DNA of 5,831 nucleotides from Micromonosporaceae bacterium (GTDB lineage Bacteria; Actinomycetota; Actinomycetes; Mycobacteriales; Micromonosporaceae), in contig JADGGF010000295.1 in the NCBI GenBank assembly GCA_019690055.1, forward strand, positions 1-5,831. Direction: 5' to 3'. Below are positions 5,061 through 5,831 of this stretch, in pieces. The stretch's first letter is position 1. Every line of letters begins with the position of its first letter. The notes under the pieces are model-generated. The model saw only the letters and a list, made by a program, of their open reading frames with translations. It had not been told where the DNA came from and ran no database searches. Both the position numbers and the translations under genes were made by a program.

Positions 5061-5594
5061 ATGCTTGAAGACGTCACGTACATTCGCGCGACCGGGCCCG
5101 AGTTCCTCGACGTGCTCGACGAGGTGACCGACCTGTACCTCGACATCCGTCATGGTCTCGACGACAACAGCAGCATCAACACGCGCGCGTCCTTCGTTGA
5201 TCGCACCACCCGTCAGGCGGGCCGGGAAGGGTTCAGCGGCGTACTGGCGCGGGTCGGCGGCACGCTCGTCGGGTTCGCGTTCGGGCTTCCCCTGCCGCCG
5301 GGTCGTTGGTGGACCGGCGAGGCGGAACCACCGCCGCCGGAGATCCTCGACGCGCCGAAATTCGCCGTGATCGAACTCGACGTCGCCGAGCCGTGGCGCG
5401 GGCGCGGCATCGGCCGGGCCCTGCACGACACGCTGCTCGAGGGCCGGCCCGAGCCGTACGCGATCCTCACCACCACGCCCGGGAACCCGGCCCGAGCCAT
5501 GTACGCCCGGTGGGGCTGGGTGCCGGTCGGCACCGCGCAACATGCCCCCGACGCCCCAGTGATGGACCAACTCGTCCTCCGCCTGGACGACTGA
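5061..5594 (+). CDS. GNAT-family N-acetyltransferase
   Basis: The 177-residue protein has the GNAT fold, which moves an acetyl group from acetyl-CoA to an amine. Motif A is clear: strand AVIELDVAE (102-110) followed by the pyrophosphate-binding loop R113-G-R-G-I-G118 and helix RALHDTLLEG. Motif B follows as NPARAMYARWGWVPVG (142-157) with the usual Tyr in the helix (Tyr148). The N-terminal half carries strand GVLARVGGTLVGFAFGL (60-76) and a proline-rich loop with two Trp residues (PPGRWWTGEAEPPPPE), which may shape the acceptor site. The acceptor cannot be read from sequence. The ATG at 5061 has only a weak GTGAG site 5 nt upstream, consistent with translation from the mRNA of the preceding YCII-type gene. 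No signal peptide or membrane helix is seen. Confidence 0.9.
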   Translation: MLEDVTYIRATGPEFLDVLDEVTDLYLDIRHGLDDNSSINTRASFVDRTTRQAGREGFSGVLARVGGTLVGFAFGLPLPPGRWWTGEAEPPPPEILDAPKFAVIELDVAEPWRGRGIGRALHDTLLEGRPEPYAILTTTPGNPARAMYARWGWVPVGTAQHAPDAPVMDQLVLRLDD

Positions 5595-5614
5595 ACCGGC
5601 TCCCCGGCATTGCT

Positions 5615-5633
5615 GTCCGCCGATCCAGCGGAC
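5615..5633 (+). terminator. Candidate terminator after the GNAT gene
   Basis: Perfect 6-bp stem GTCCGC / GCGGAC with a 7-nt loop, 20 nt after the TGA at 5592-5594. It lacks a U-tract, as many actinomycete hairpins do. No gene is supported between 5595 and 5751. Confidence 0.35.
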
Positions 5634-5751
5634 GCGGACGGACGTCACTGGTCTGGCGAATCGCCCGCCCGACATCGGGCCATGCCCTTACGGAGCGGTG
5701 ATCGAATCCTGCGTCCGGCCGGCAGCCCGCTCTGGGCACGGAGGGATAAGC

Positions 5752-5805
5752 GTGGCGACCGCACCCCAAGCGGCGCGGTCGCCAGCTGATCTGTACCTCT
5801 ATTAG
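5752..5805 (+). CDS. Possible 17-codon leader ORF
   Basis: GTG at 5752 is preceded by GGAGGG (5740-5745) with a 6-nt gap, the strongest ribosome site in the window. The frame encodes MATAPQAARSPADLYLY and stops at TAG 5803-5805. The strong hairpin at 5753-5784 lies within the ORF, and the AT-rich palindrome at 5799-5815 begins at its end. This could be a regulatory leader peptide for a gene to the right of the window, or a chance start codon next to a purine run. No homology can be claimed for a peptide this short. Confidence 0.25.
   Translation: MATAPQAARSPADLYLY
5753..5784. terminator. Strong 10-bp hairpin (terminator or attenuator)
   Basis: TGGCGACCGC (5753-5762) and GCGGTCGCCA (5775-5784) pair perfectly around a 12-nt loop. 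It is the longest gapless hairpin I found. It has no U-tract on either strand, though the downstream plus-strand sequence turns AT-rich. It may end the YCII-GNAT transcript or, given the overlapping short ORF, act as an attenuator. Confidence 0.5.
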
Positions 5806-5815
5806 TAGTTAATAG
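5799..5815. promoter_or_regulatory. AT-rich palindrome, candidate operator
   Basis: CTATTA-GTAGT-TAATAG is a perfect 6-bp inverted repeat with a 5-bp spacer. It stands in the most AT-rich stretch of the window's right end (5795-5815), where GC-rich flanks would make this unlikely by drift. AT-rich palindromes of this size are typical sites for MarR/PadR/TetR-type repressors next to a promoter. The controlled gene, if any, lies beyond the right edge. Confidence 0.4.
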
Positions 5816-5831
5816 TGGGCGGCCTCGCGAG

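Noticed and set aside
5031..5675. Minus-strand open frame of 214 codons opposite the GNAT gene
   Set aside because: Gly/Arg-rich mirror of a gene with clear GNAT motifs.
5690..5720. tRNA T-loop-like stretch ATCGAATCC
   Set aside because: No flanking 5-bp T-stem, acceptor stem or anticodon arm can be built around it.

Overview
This is a GC-rich (roughly two-thirds G+C) chromosomal stretch whose genes use G or C at most third codon positions, have GTG/ATG starts and ATGA overlaps, and carry at least one leaderless-looking promoter. That points to an actinomycete (Streptomyces/Micromonosporaceae type). No rRNA, tRNA, CRISPR array, integrase or intact insertion sequence is visible.

Left part (1-1405, minus strand): a compact, ATGA-coupled string. 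An APH-fold small-molecule phosphotransferase comes first. It is followed by a drastically shortened ABC-F ATPase in which the Walker A motif is joined directly to the H-loop of an ABC domain, and then by the first 32 codons of an unrecognised protein that runs off the left edge. The pair phosphotransferase + ABC-F resembles antibiotic self-protection or resistance cargo, but the ABC-F protein cannot be functional as read. The leader of the phosphotransferase holds a 4-codon mini-ORF (MRLT) with a ribosome site and two overlapping hairpins.

Region 1404-2360: gene-poor. About 400 bp show only ambiguous coding signal on both strands. A minus-strand island (1821-2147) then shows very strong third-position GC bias but no convincing start, probably a small or 5'-truncated gene of unknown function.

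Middle (2356-4116): a leaderless-looking gene for a one-TM protein with a C-x-D-G-H / C-P-x-G-x-H metal-ribbon-like motif converges on a DUF998-type multi-pass membrane protein gene. That gene is divergent from a MarR-family regulator. The 75-bp gap between the two contains overlapping inverted repeats covering the likely promoters, the usual layout of a self-regulating MarR divergon.

Right part (4117-5831): a ~530-bp gap with no confident gene holds a cluster of 21-bp-phased direct repeats and palindromes and a possible promoter. It is followed by a YCII/DGPF-family protein gene and a GNAT acetyltransferase gene, probably co-transcribed. The right edge carries a small hairpin, a 10-bp perfect hairpin coinciding with a 17-codon ORF that has a strong ribosome site, and an AT-rich palindrome that probably serves a gene beyond the window.

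No complete, clearly new multi-gene system is visible. The most interesting leads are the Walker A/H-loop ABC-F remnant with its phosphotransferase leader, the phased-repeat cluster at 4432-4501, and the sORF/hairpin/palindrome module at the right edge.
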